DNA from: an uncultured Nocardioidaceae bacterium | GTDB lineage: Bacteria > Actinomycetota > Actinomycetes > Propionibacteriales > Nocardioidaceae | Assembly (NCBI GenBank): GCA_902805865.1 | Contig: CADCUK010000080.1 | Location: 1-34,046, forward strand | DNA length: 34,046 bases | Reading direction: 5' to 3' | Part shown: piece after piece, positions 16,116 to 25,424 of the stretch | Layout of the letters: each line of letters begins with the position of its first letter | Position numbering within the stretch: position 1 is the stretch's first letter | The notes under the pieces: model-generated | What the model was told of the DNA's origin: nothing | Seen by the model: the letters and a program-made list of their open reading frames with translations, nothing else | Databases searched by the model: none | Made by a program: the position numbers and the translations under genes

Positions 16116-16963
16116 CGCGGTTCGTGCGGGGCGCTGCTGACCGGCCCGTACGACGCCCGCCGACCGGCTCTGCGCAACGTGGCGAGGATGGCCGGCCCGA
16201 GGACCACGATCGCGACCGAGTTCGTGATCGCCCGGCCGGTGTCCCACCCACCGGTCGAGGTGAGCAGCGTGTAGATGCCGAACCGGTGGAGGTTCTCCAG
16301 CAACGGTGCGCCCGGCACGAACGACAACGAGCCGGTGTGGCCGGGCACCTCGATGCCGAGGGCGTAGGGCCACGACGACAGGTTCATCAGCAACCCGAAC
16401 GCGTAGGCGCAGAAGATGCCGTAGAGCACCAGCATCGCGATCTCCGGACGACCCTTGACGTTCCTCGGGAGCAGGCCTGCGCCCAGCCCGATCCACGCCG
16501 CGCACAGCATCTGGTAGGGCAGCCAGGGGCCGACACCGGAGGTCAGGAGGGCCGAGGCGAACAGCGACGTGCACCCCAGGACGAAGCCGAAGCCGGCGCC
16601 GAACGCGCGGCCCGACAGCACGAGCAGGAAGAAGACCAGCTCGACGCCGGCGAGCCCGGCCCCGAGGGAGCGCAGTGCCGCGTTGATGGCGGTCAGCACC
16701 CCCAGCATCGCCAGGGTCTTGGCGTCCATGCCGCCCTCGGTCAGCTCGACCAGGACCACCAGCACCAGCACCGGCAGCAGGGCCAGGAAGAGGAACGGCG
16801 GGGCGACCTCGGCGGCAGCGGGGTCCGGCACGAGGAGCAACGGCCAGACGAACATCATCAGTCCGGCGACGGTGGCCAGCGTGAGCACCAGCGTGGACCG
16901 GCTACGCAGCCGCATCGCCGGCGACGGTGCGATCTGCTGCTGGGTCATGGGGGAAGCCGTCAT
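16112..16963 (-). CDS. ECF transporter S component, probable cobalamin-specific
   Basis: 283 residues, strongly hydrophobic, with about seven candidate membrane segments (for example LVLTLATVAGLMMFVWPLLL, LFLALLPVLVLVVLV, VELVFFLLVLSGRAFGAGFG, LVLYGIFCAYAFGLL). The segment AFGAGFGFVLGCTSLFASALLTSG and the adjacent Ecf genes mark it as the substrate-binding S subunit. Specificity cannot be read from the sequence alone; the upstream cobalamin riboswitch makes B12 or a corrinoid the best candidate, like the CbrT group. The start ATG 16963 overlaps the ATPase stop (ATGA). The open frame upstream is a shadow of the ATPase gene. Confidence 0.9.
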   Translation of the reverse strand: MTASPMTQQQIAPSPAMRLRSRSTLVLTLATVAGLMMFVWPLLLVPDPAAAEVAPPFLFLALLPVLVLVVLVELTEGGMDAKTLAMLGVLTAINAALRSLGAGLAGVELVFFLLVLSGRAFGAGFGFVLGCTSLFASALLTSGVGPWLPYQMLCAAWIGLGAGLLPRNVKGRPEIAMLVLYGIFCAYAFGLLMNLSSWPYALGIEVPGHTGSLSFVPGAPLLENLHRFGIYTLLTSTGGWDTGRAITNSVAIVVLGPAILATLRRAGRRASYGPVSSAPHEPR

Positions 16964-18552
16964 ACGAGTGCCGCCCGCACCTGGTCCACGGTGAGCCAGC
17001 CTTCGCCGAGGATCTTCGACATCTGCGGCGCGAACGCGGGCGACTCGGCCAGCACCCGACCGGACGGGCCTGCGGAGACCACCTCTCCCCCGGCCATGAC
17101 CACGACCTCGTCGGCCACCTGGGCGACGAACTCGACGTCGTGCGTGGCCACCAGCACCCCGCACCCGTCCGCGGCGAGCCCCGCCACGACGTCGGCCAGC
17201 TGCTGCTTGGCGCGGTAGTCCAGGCCGCGGGTCGGCTCGTCGAGGGCGATCACCGACGGTCGTGCCGTCAGGACGATCGCCAGCACCAGGGAGAGCCGCT
17301 GGCCCTCGGAGAGGTCGCGTGGGTGACGGTCCCCGTCGATCCCGGGCGCGAAGCGGTCGAGGAGCAGCCGGCACGAGCCCGGCAAGGCGCCTGCCTGGGC
17401 GTCCGCGGCACCGCACTCCTCGTCGACGGTCTCGAGGTAGAGCAGGTCGGTGGCGTTCTGCGGCACCAGCCCGACCAGGGCGCGCGCCCTGTCCGCGGAG
17501 AGCGTGGAGGGGTCGGCCCCGGCGACGTCGACCTGGCCGGCGTCACGCCGGCCGCTCCCCTGCAGCGCCCACAGCAGCGAGGACTTCCCGGAGCCGTTGC
17601 GGCCCATCAGCGCGACGACCCGGCCGGCACCGACCGACAGCGACACCTCGCGGACCGCGACGGTGGAGCCGTAGCGGACGACGACGTCGCGGGCCTGGAG
17701 CAGGGCGCTGACCGGGACGGCCGGTGGCCGCGCCGGCGGGGTGCCGAGGGTCTCCAGCAAGGCAGGGGTACGCCGTCGGGCCTCGCGCACCGACACCGGC
17801 AGGGGCTGCCACCCAGCGAGCCTGCCGAGCTCCACGACGGGCGGCGCCACCGGCGACGACTCGAGCATCTCGGCGGTGGGCCCACCGGTGACCCGGCCGT
17901 CCTCGACGACGAGCAGCCGGTCCGCGAAGGGGATCACCCGCTCCATCCGGTGCTCGGCCAGCAGCACCGTGAGGCCGAGGTCCTCGACCAGCCTCGCGAG
18001 CGTGCCGAGCACGTCCTCTGCACCGGTCGGGTCGAGCGCCGAGGTGGGCTCGTCGAGCACCAGCACCTTGGGATGCATGGTGAGCACGGCACCGATCGCG
18101 ACGCGCTGCTGCTGCCCACCGGACAGCGTGCGCAGGGCGCGACGCCGGAGGTCGGCGATGCCGAGCAGGTCGAGCGTCTCCTCGACCCGGCGTCGCATCG
18201 TCTGCGGGTCGAGTCCGAGCTGCTCCATGCCGTAGGCGAGCTCCTCCTCGACGACGTCGGTGACGAACGTCGTCAGCGGGTCCTGGCCGACGAAGCCCAC
18301 GAGGTCGGCGAGCTCGCGCGGCTGGTGATCGCGGACGCTGCGTCCGCTGACGACCACGTCACCGGTGAGGTGGCCGCCGCTGAAGTGCGGGACCAGGCCG
18401 TTGATCGTGCGCAGCAGCGTCGTCTTCCCGGAACCCGTGCGGCCCGCGAGGAGGACCAGCTCCGCCTCGGCGACGTGCAGGTCCACGCCGACGAGGGTCG
18501 GTCGTGCCGCACCGGCGTACTGGAAAGTGACGTCGCGCCACTCGATGCTCAT
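16960..18552 (-). CDS. ECF transporter ATPase, two ABC domains fused (EcfA-EcfA')
   Basis: 530 residues. First nucleotide-binding domain: Walker A GRTGSGKTT near 37-45, signature LSGGQQQR, Walker B VLVLDEPTSALD. Second domain: Walker A GRNGSGKSS, signature LSEGQRLSL, Walker B VIALDEPTRGLD. The fused pair supplies both ATPases of an energy-coupling factor module that drives the S component via EcfT. Both sites look intact. It overlaps EcfT and the S component by 4 bp on either side (ATGA). Confidence 0.95.
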   Translation of the reverse strand: MSIEWRDVTFQYAGAARPTLVGVDLHVAEAELVLLAGRTGSGKTTLLRTINGLVPHFSGGHLTGDVVVSGRSVRDHQPRELADLVGFVGQDPLTTFVTDVVEEELAYGMEQLGLDPQTMRRRVEETLDLLGIADLRRRALRTLSGGQQQRVAIGAVLTMHPKVLVLDEPTSALDPTGAEDVLGTLARLVEDLGLTVLLAEHRMERVIPFADRLLVVEDGRVTGGPTAEMLESSPVAPPVVELGRLAGWQPLPVSVREARRRTPALLETLGTPPARPPAVPVSALLQARDVVVRYGSTVAVREVSLSVGAGRVVALMGRNGSGKSSLLWALQGSGRRDAGQVDVAGADPSTLSADRARALVGLVPQNATDLLYLETVDEECGAADAQAGALPGSCRLLLDRFAPGIDGDRHPRDLSEGQRLSLVLAIVLTARPSVIALDEPTRGLDYRAKQQLADVVAGLAADGCGVLVATHDVEFVAQVADEVVVMAGGEVVSAGPSGRVLAESPAFAPQMSKILGEGWLTVDQVRAALV

Positions 18553-19685
18553 CGCGCCACCGCCTGGGGGTGGTCCGCCACGGTTTCTCGAGGAGCCCCG
18601 CGCTCGGGTCGCTGGTGCATGACCGGCTCAGGGGTGACGAAGGCAGGCAGCAGCCCGACCAGCACCGCGGCGAGGGCCAGCACGGACAGCGGCGGTGCCG
18701 CCCCGGTGAACGGCACCGTCACGTCCGGGCGGGCCTGGGCCGCGACGGACATCATCACCGCGCTGGCGATGCCCGTGCCCGCGGTCACGAGCTCTGCGAG
18801 TCGCCAGCGGTCGGGACGGTAGCGGGTGCGCCGGACGCGCCTGCCGGCGGCGAGAAAGCCACCCGCAGAGAGCCCGAGGCCGACGAGCAGCATCGGCCAC
18901 ACCATGAACCGAGGTGCCGAATAGTCGAGGAAGGCGTAGATCCCGACGACGAGGCCGAGCAGTCCGCCGACCAGAAGCACGCCGGTGGTGCGCCGCTGCG
19001 CGGTCGACAGCTCGCCCGCCCGGCCGTAGCCACGCGAGTCCATGCTGGCGGCCAGCGACAGGGAGCGCTCGAGCGCGTCCTCCAGGACCGGTACGACGAT
19101 CCGGCGCAGCGCACCGACACCTCGACCGGGATCGCCCCTCAGCCGCCTGGCCCGACGCACCCGCTGGACGCTCTCCGCCAGCTGGGGGAACAGCGACAGC
19201 GCGATGACCACGGCCGTCCCGACCTCGTAGAGCGCGGGAGGCAACGACGCCAGGAGCCGCCGGGGATTGGCCAGCGAGTTCGCAGCCCCGACGCAGATGA
19301 TGATCGTGGCCAGCCGCATGCCGTCGTACAGCCCGGCGAGCAGGGCCTCGGACGTGACCGGACCGAGGAGCGTGATGCCGGCAGCCCAGTCAGGCAACGG
19401 GATCGCGGGAAGGTCGAGGATCACCGTGGTCCCGAACCCGCCTCCGAAGAGCACCCTGAAGAGCACCCGGAGCGTGATGACGAGCAGCCCGAGGTACAGG
19501 TAGAGCCGGAACGACAACGCCCACGGCGCGTCCGTCCGACGAGCCAGCACCGTCACGCTCGCGACCAGCACCACCAGGACCAGCAGCCACGGGTTCGTGG
19601 TGCGGGTCGCCGCAGCGGCAAGACCCAGTGCCCACAGCCACCAGGCCCCGGGGTGCAGGTCGCGAGGCAGGACGGCGATCGTCAG
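18549..19685 (-). CDS. ecfT: ECF transporter transmembrane component EcfT (CbiQ family); start codon unclear
   Basis: The first ATG/GTG/TTG in frame is GTG 19574 (341 residues), but the frame is open and protein-like upstream: LPRDLHPGAWWLWALGLAA and TRTTNPWLL, which look like the normal EcfT N-terminus. The only candidates there are CTG 19685 (overlapping the upstream stop as CTGA), ATC 19679 (8 bp after AGGAGG) or CTG 19670. I give the CTG 19685 extent as the most complete (378 residues). Coupling-helix motifs are RVRRARRLRG and SMDSRGYGR. Several membrane helices form the core, and an unusual C-terminal extension of about 90 residues adds two more (GIASAVMMSVAA, VLALAAVLVGLLPAF). It anchors the ATPases to the S component. 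Confidence 0.88.
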   Translation of the reverse strand: MTIAVLPRDLHPGAWWLWALGLAAAATRTTNPWLLVLVVLVASVTVLARRTDAPWALSFRLYLYLGLLVITLRVLFRVLFGGGFGTTVILDLPAIPLPDWAAGITLLGPVTSEALLAGLYDGMRLATIIICVGAANSLANPRRLLASLPPALYEVGTAVVIALSLFPQLAESVQRVRRARRLRGDPGRGVGALRRIVVPVLEDALERSLSLAASMDSRGYGRAGELSTAQRRTTGVLLVGGLLGLVVGIYAFLDYSAPRFMVWPMLLVGLGLSAGGFLAAGRRVRRTRYRPDRWRLAELVTAGTGIASAVMMSVAAQARPDVTVPFTGAAPPLSVLALAAVLVGLLPAFVTPEPVMHQRPERGAPRETVADHPQAVAR

Positions 19686-20674
19686 ACCCTCCTCCGCCAG
19701 GCGATGACCCCGGCTGCTCCGACGAGCAGGAGCACCGCTCCGCCCGCCACCAGCGTGAGCACTGTCGAGGAACCGTCGTCGGTCAGGGGCTCGTCGGACG
19801 CAGGCTCGATCGCGGCGTCGGTCGTCGTGTCGACGTCCTCCTCGAGACCGGCTTCCGCGTCCTTCTCCGCATTCCTGCCCTTGCCGTCCTTGCCGTTCTT
19901 GCCGTTCTTGCCGTTCTCGCCCTTGTCCGCCTTGCTCTTGTCGCCCTTGCCCTTGTCGCTGCCCGTCCCCTTGCCGCCCTGGTCGCCGTCACGGCTACCG
20001 GCGGTGCCGGGACGCCGCTCCTTCTGACCGCCCGGGGCGGCTTCGGGAGCAGGCGACGACCCCTCGGTGCCCGGAGGCGCGGAGGCGGACGGGGTCGGCG
20101 TCGGGGTGGGGTCGGCGGCCTTCGGGGGCTTGGAGGGCTGCGGTGACGGGTTCTTGGTCGGCTGCGGTGACGGCGTCTTCTTCTCGGGGTTCGGGGGCGC
20201 GCTGGGGTTCTCCCGGTCACCACCGTCCTGGAAGCGCCAACCGATGGAGCCGCCCTCGGGGACGTCGAGCGAGCCGACCCCCTCACTGGAGTAGACCCAG
20301 CTCGCCGGGTCGGCGTCGGACCAGAACAACCCCCAGTAGGCGTTGCCCGGCGGCGTGTCGCCACAGTCCTCGCCCTCGTCCTGGCTCGGCCGTCCCTCGA
20401 CGCGGCAGACGAAGCCGGGCTGGCTGCTCACGTAGTCCAGGTCGAACCCCGCGGCCTCGACGACCTGCGCAGCAGGTCTGCCCGCTCCGTCGGGGTCGCA
20501 GCCGATCACGACGCCACCGCCGATCGGGCCGTAGTCGAGGACGACGGTCACCCCGGTCCCGGGAGCACAGCGACCGGAGGCTGCCGCTGCCGGGCCGGCG
20601 GGTGCGAGCGGCACCGCCGCCAGGGCCACCAGGGTGGCCGTGGCGGCGGCGCCGCGCGAAGAGCGCGCGGTCAT
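19682..20674 (-). CDS. Secreted DUF4430-like (transcobalamin beta domain-like) protein with C-terminal membrane anchor
   Basis: 330 residues. A signal peptide (about 1-32, ending AGPAAAASG) leads to a globular domain (35-150) with four cysteines (C36, C59, C90, C104). Its features match DUF4430, the beta domain of transcobalamin and intrinsic factor: a GxxVVIGCD...AAQVVEAAGFDLDY segment, GFVCRVEG, then NAYWGLFWSDADPASWVYSS and VPEGGSIGWRF. A long Pro/Thr/Ser then Lys/Gly/Asn-rich linker (155-285) follows, then a single helix (about 305-326, VLTLVAGGAVLLLVGAAGVI) and RRRV. This is the layout of a surface protein that spans the cell wall; no LPXTG is present. It begins 4 bp after the barrel protein's stop, in the B12-riboswitch operon. 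Confidence 0.85.
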   Translation of the reverse strand: MTARSSRGAAATATLVALAAVPLAPAGPAAAASGRCAPGTGVTVVLDYGPIGGGVVIGCDPDGAGRPAAQVVEAAGFDLDYVSSQPGFVCRVEGRPSQDEGEDCGDTPPGNAYWGLFWSDADPASWVYSSEGVGSLDVPEGGSIGWRFQDGGDRENPSAPPNPEKKTPSPQPTKNPSPQPSKPPKAADPTPTPTPSASAPPGTEGSSPAPEAAPGGQKERRPGTAGSRDGDQGGKGTGSDKGKGDKSKADKGENGKNGKNGKDGKGRNAEKDAEAGLEEDVDTTTDAAIEPASDEPLTDDGSSTVLTLVAGGAVLLLVGAAGVIAWRRRV

Positions 20675-20678
20675 GGCC

Positions 20679-21791
20679 TCAGCTGTCCAGCCCGACGGCC
20701 GCCTGAGCGGTCGCACGGCGCCACTGGTAGACCACGTCGCGGGTGATGCCGTCCTGCTTGCCCTCGCGCAGGGCAGCCTTGCTGAACGCCACCGCGCCGA
20801 CGTCCGAACGCTTGAACGCGGTCGTCCGAGCCAGCTTGGCGGTCACCCGGAGCGACGCCAGCCAGGACGCCGCGCGAGCGGCCGGCTTCGTCCTGCCGAG
20901 CTCGGCGAGCGCCTCCGCGGCGAGACCGGTGGAGTTCGAGTTCGCCACGCCTTCGTCCGCGAACGAACCGTTGTCGCGCTGCTGGGCGACGAGCCAGGCA
21001 GCAGCGTCCTTGATGTCGTCGCCCAGGCCGGGGAGACCGGCCGCACGCGCCTCGACCAGCGCCAGCACCGCGGTCGCGGTGGCGTCGATGCTCGGCCCGC
21101 TCTGCTCGGTGGAGCGACCCGACTCGCAGGTGTGGTCCGAGGACTCCATGTAGACGCGGAAGAAGCCCTCCAAGCACTGCTGCTTGAGCAGGAACTCGAC
21201 CGTCTCGTCGGCGAGCTCGCTGTCGGCGGCAGTGAGGGCCCGGACGACGAACGACTGGCCGAGGGTGTTGGAGTAGTCCCCACCCCAGGGGTCCGACGAG
21301 TCGAAGGTGTCCTTGGCGCGACCCCGCTCGGAGTCGGACCCCGTGTGGACGAGTCCCTCGAGCTTCGCCACCAGGTCACCGTCGGCGTACGTCGAGGGAT
21401 CGATGCCCTGCTCCTGGACCGCGGTCAGCAGCTTGCCGGTCGCGCCGGCGTACATGTACTGGCCGCCGGTGTAGTTCTCGTCCTGCGCCTCGATCGCGTC
21501 GAGGATGTCCCGGCGCACAGCGCGCTTCACCCCGAGCCCGTCGAAGGCGTAGAAGAAGTCGAGGCTGAGACCGTAGTCCGTGTACGAGATCCACTCGCCG
21601 GTGTTGAAGTCCTGATACTCGCTGGTGACGAGCCCACCCTCGAGCTGGGTGGCGAGCCAGTCGGCCGCAGCGGCGGCCCGAGGCTTCACGTCCGAGGGCG
21701 CCGCTTGCGCGACCCCTCCGGTGGTGACGGTTGTGGCCAGGAGGGCCGAGGTGGTGAGGGCGAGCGTCGCCCGGCGTGCGTGCTTGAGCAC
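20679..21791 (-). CDS. Secreted alpha/alpha-barrel (prenyltransferase/squalene-cyclase repeat) protein, transcobalamin alpha domain-like
   Basis: 370 residues from GTG 21791 (AAGGA 6 bp upstream). A signal peptide is clear (1-31, LALTTSALLATTVTTGGVAQA). The mature part has repeated helical pairs: AAADWLATQLEGG, DYGLSLDFFYAFDGLG, SNTLGQSFVVRALTAAD, SIDATATAVLALVEA (234-248), DAAAWLVAQQRDNGSFADEG (262-281) and NSTGLAAEALAELG (286-299). The order 'D-A/T-A-xx-xLAL ... AQxxxGxFxxx..ST-LAxxxL' parallels the alpha6/alpha6 barrel of human intrinsic factor. C206 and C222 may pair. With the next gene's beta domain and the upstream cobalamin riboswitch, a B12-binding role at the cell surface is inferred. 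It lacks enzymatic motifs of terpene cyclases that I can see. Confidence 0.88.
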   Translation of the reverse strand: MLKHARRATLALTTSALLATTVTTGGVAQAAPSDVKPRAAAAADWLATQLEGGLVTSEYQDFNTGEWISYTDYGLSLDFFYAFDGLGVKRAVRRDILDAIEAQDENYTGGQYMYAGATGKLLTAVQEQGIDPSTYADGDLVAKLEGLVHTGSDSERGRAKDTFDSSDPWGGDYSNTLGQSFVVRALTAADSELADETVEFLLKQQCLEGFFRVYMESSDHTCESGRSTEQSGPSIDATATAVLALVEARAAGLPGLGDDIKDAAAWLVAQQRDNGSFADEGVANSNSTGLAAEALAELGRTKPAARAASWLASLRVTAKLARTTAFKRSDVGAVAFSKAALREGKQDGITRDVVYQWRRATAQAAVGLDS

Positions 21792-21800
21792 GTGGTTTCC

Positions 21801-21836
21801 TTCCCCGCTGCAAGAGCAGAAGGGCTCGACGAGCCC
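21801..21836 (-). promoter_or_regulatory. Expression platform hairpins before the barrel gene
   Basis: On the minus strand a GGGCTC/GAGCCC hairpin (21836-21822) is followed by CCTTCTGC-TCTT-GCAG...AAGG, whose right arm is the Shine-Dalgarno region (AAGGA) of the GTG at 21791. This can hide the ribosome binding site, so translational control by the riboswitch is likely. Confidence 0.5.
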
Positions 21837-21861
21837 AGCTGCGGTCCGCGACAGCGTGGTG

Positions 21862-21990
21862 TCAGGTCTCCCCGAGGCAGGTGTTCCGGCTCGTCGCTCC
21901 CGGTTGTTGCGGAGAGCGACCTACGGTTGCGGGTCAGCGCCGGACTTGGACCGGCTTCCCCTGGCGCACGAGGTGAGGTTGGTTGCCGCC
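21862..21990 (-). promoter_or_regulatory. Cobalamin (B12) riboswitch aptamer
   Basis: On the minus strand the core reads GGGAAGCCGGTCCAAGTCCG (21960-21941) and then GCGCTGACCCGCAACCGTA (21940-21922), followed after a variable stem (GTCGCTCTCC ... GGGAGCGAC) by the B12 box GCCGGAACACCTGCC (21890-21876). These are the conserved elements of the cobalamin riboswitch family in the right order and spacing. Outer boundaries are approximate. It lies 70 bp upstream of the operon's first gene, within the 292-bp gap to the divergent HNH gene. Confidence 0.95.
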
Positions 21991-22005
21991 GAACGGCGGC
22001 GGCTC

Positions 22006-22011
22006 AATCTA
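22006..22011 (-). promoter_or_regulatory. -10 box of the riboswitch-operon promoter
   Basis: TAGATT on the minus strand, just upstream of the aptamer; a TGGACA-like -35 lies 15 bp farther upstream (22032-22027), a short spacing. Confidence 0.45.
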
Positions 22012-22083
22012 ACACTGGTTGAAGGCTGTCCATGCACCCGTTCCGGCCCCAAAAATGTCGGTGCCTTCGTGTTGGGTTGAACC

Positions 22084-23397
22084 ATGGAAGCAGCGACCGA
22101 CCTCGACTCCCGGGCGGGGGTGCTCACAGCCGCGCGCGCCGCTCGAGCGGCCGAGATGGTGGCCGCAGCCGACCAGCTGGCACGCGCTGCTGAGTGGGCG
22201 GCGATGCACTCGGTCGACAGCCTCGACGAGGCGTCGGCCTCAGCAGTCTTCGGCGAGACCGTGGTCCCGATCGCCGGCCCCGGGGCACCGTTGGTGGGCG
22301 AGTTCTGCGTCGCCGAGCTCGCCGCAGCGCTCGGGATGCCGACAGACCACGGACGCTGGCTGATCGGCGAGGCCGTCGAGCTAGAGCACCGGCTCCCCCG
22401 GCTCTGGGCACGCGTCATGCGCTACGACCTGCCCGCGTGGCGCGCCCGGCGCATCGCCCGGCAGACGATGGAGCTCACCGAGCCGGCAGCCGGTTTCGTC
22501 GACCGGCAGGTCGCGCACGTCGCGCACCGGGTCGGCCCGATCGTGGTCGACCGGTTGATCGAGGAGGCTGTCGCGCGGTTCATGCCCGAGACCGCCGAGG
22601 AGGCGGCCGCCTCGGCCGCTGACCACCGGTGCTTCACCGTCGATCACCGCCAGGTCTCCTTCGCGGGCACCAGCAAGGTGTACGGCGAGCTCGACCTCGC
22701 CGACGCCCTCGACCTCGACGCCGCCGTGAGCGCTCGTGCGGCTCACCTCGAGGCGCTCGGCTCCTCCCTGCCCCTGGGTGCCCGCCGTGCCGCCGCCGTC
22801 GGCGAGATCGCGCGTGCCGACCTGGTCCTCGACCTCTTGTCCGGCACCACCGAGGACGGGCAGTCAGTTGGAGGGGTGGCCCGCCGCGGTTCCCGCGAGG
22901 TGGTCCTGCACGTGCACCTCAGCCAGGACGCGCTCTCCGGCCGGTCCGTCGTGGGACGGGTGGAGAACACCGGCGACCTCGTCACCGCCGACCAGATCCG
23001 TCAGTGGTGCGGGGACCCCTTCGCCCGGGTCGTCGTCAAGCCGGTGATCGACCTCGACGAGCACATCCACGTCGGCTCCTACGAGGTCCCCGATCGCTTG
23101 GCCGAGCAGATCGACCTCCGCGACGGCGGCTGCGTCTTCCCGTGGTGCGCCCGCCCCGCTCGCCGGTGCGACCACGACCACGTCGTCCCGCACAGCCAGG
23201 GCGGCACCACCTGCTCGTGCAACATCGCACCGCTGTGCCGCCGACATCACCGCCTCAAGACCCATGCGGTCGGCTGGAGCTACACGGTGCTCGACTCCGG
23301 GACCTACCTGTGGCGCAGCCCGCACGGGTACCGGTTCCTCCGGGACCACACCGGCACCCGCGACGTCACCGACGACGCGCCACCCAGACCGGGCTGA
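22084..23397 (+). CDS. DUF222 / HNH endonuclease domain protein (13E12 repeat family)
   Basis: 437 residues. The N-terminal two thirds is DUF222 (for example VLTAARAARAAEMVAAADQLARAAEWAAMH, LPRLWARVMRYDLPAWRARRIA). The C-terminal HNH nuclease has CVFPWCARPARRCDHDHVVPHSQGG with paired cysteines and CNIAPLCRRHHRLKT. The family is abundant and multi-copy in actinobacteria; a nuclease and mobile-element-like behaviour are suspected, but the biological role is unsettled. The catalytic residues look intact. It is divergent from the B12 operon and ends 4 bp before the lepA stop. Codon use looks like the neighbours. Confidence 0.92.
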   Translation: MEAATDLDSRAGVLTAARAARAAEMVAAADQLARAAEWAAMHSVDSLDEASASAVFGETVVPIAGPGAPLVGEFCVAELAAALGMPTDHGRWLIGEAVELEHRLPRLWARVMRYDLPAWRARRIARQTMELTEPAAGFVDRQVAHVAHRVGPIVVDRLIEEAVARFMPETAEEAAASAADHRCFTVDHRQVSFAGTSKVYGELDLADALDLDAAVSARAAHLEALGSSLPLGARRAAAVGEIARADLVLDLLSGTTEDGQSVGGVARRGSREVVLHVHLSQDALSGRSVVGRVENTGDLVTADQIRQWCGDPFARVVVKPVIDLDEHIHVGSYEVPDRLAEQIDLRDGGCVFPWCARPARRCDHDHVVPHSQGGTTCSCNIAPLCRRHHRLKTHAVGWSYTVLDSGTYLWRSPHGYRFLRDHTGTRDVTDDAPPRPG

Positions 23398-23401
23398 ACC
23401 G

Positions 23402-25276
<1,875 letters not shown>

Positions 25277-25411
25277 GTAACTCTTCCGGTGGACGACTTC
25301 GGGACTGACGACGAGGGACTGGCGACTACGGGACGACCGCAGGTTCACGGCGGGACGCGCCATTCTCCCATGTTCCTCACGACGGTCCCGCCGTCCTGGT
25401 CGCGGCGCTGC

Positions 25412-25417
25412 TTCAAT
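25412..25417 (+). promoter_or_regulatory. Possible -10 box of the second APH-type gene (leaderless)
   Basis: TTCAAT, 7 bp before the ATG at 25425. It would make the upstream in-frame ATG (25416) untranslated. Confidence 0.3.
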
Positions 25418-25424
25418 GGCGCCC

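Noticed and set aside
16927-18822. 631-codon plus-strand open frame over the ABC ATPase
   Set aside because: Shadow of the ATPase gene; no recognisable motif.
19862-19922. Repeated GCCGTTCTT units as a CRISPR-like or intergenic repeat
   Set aside because: They code for the Lys/Gly/Asn repeats of the surface protein stalk in frame.
22084-23397. The HNH gene as a recently acquired mobile element
   Set aside because: No terminal repeats, target duplications or transposase, and codon use looks like the neighbours.
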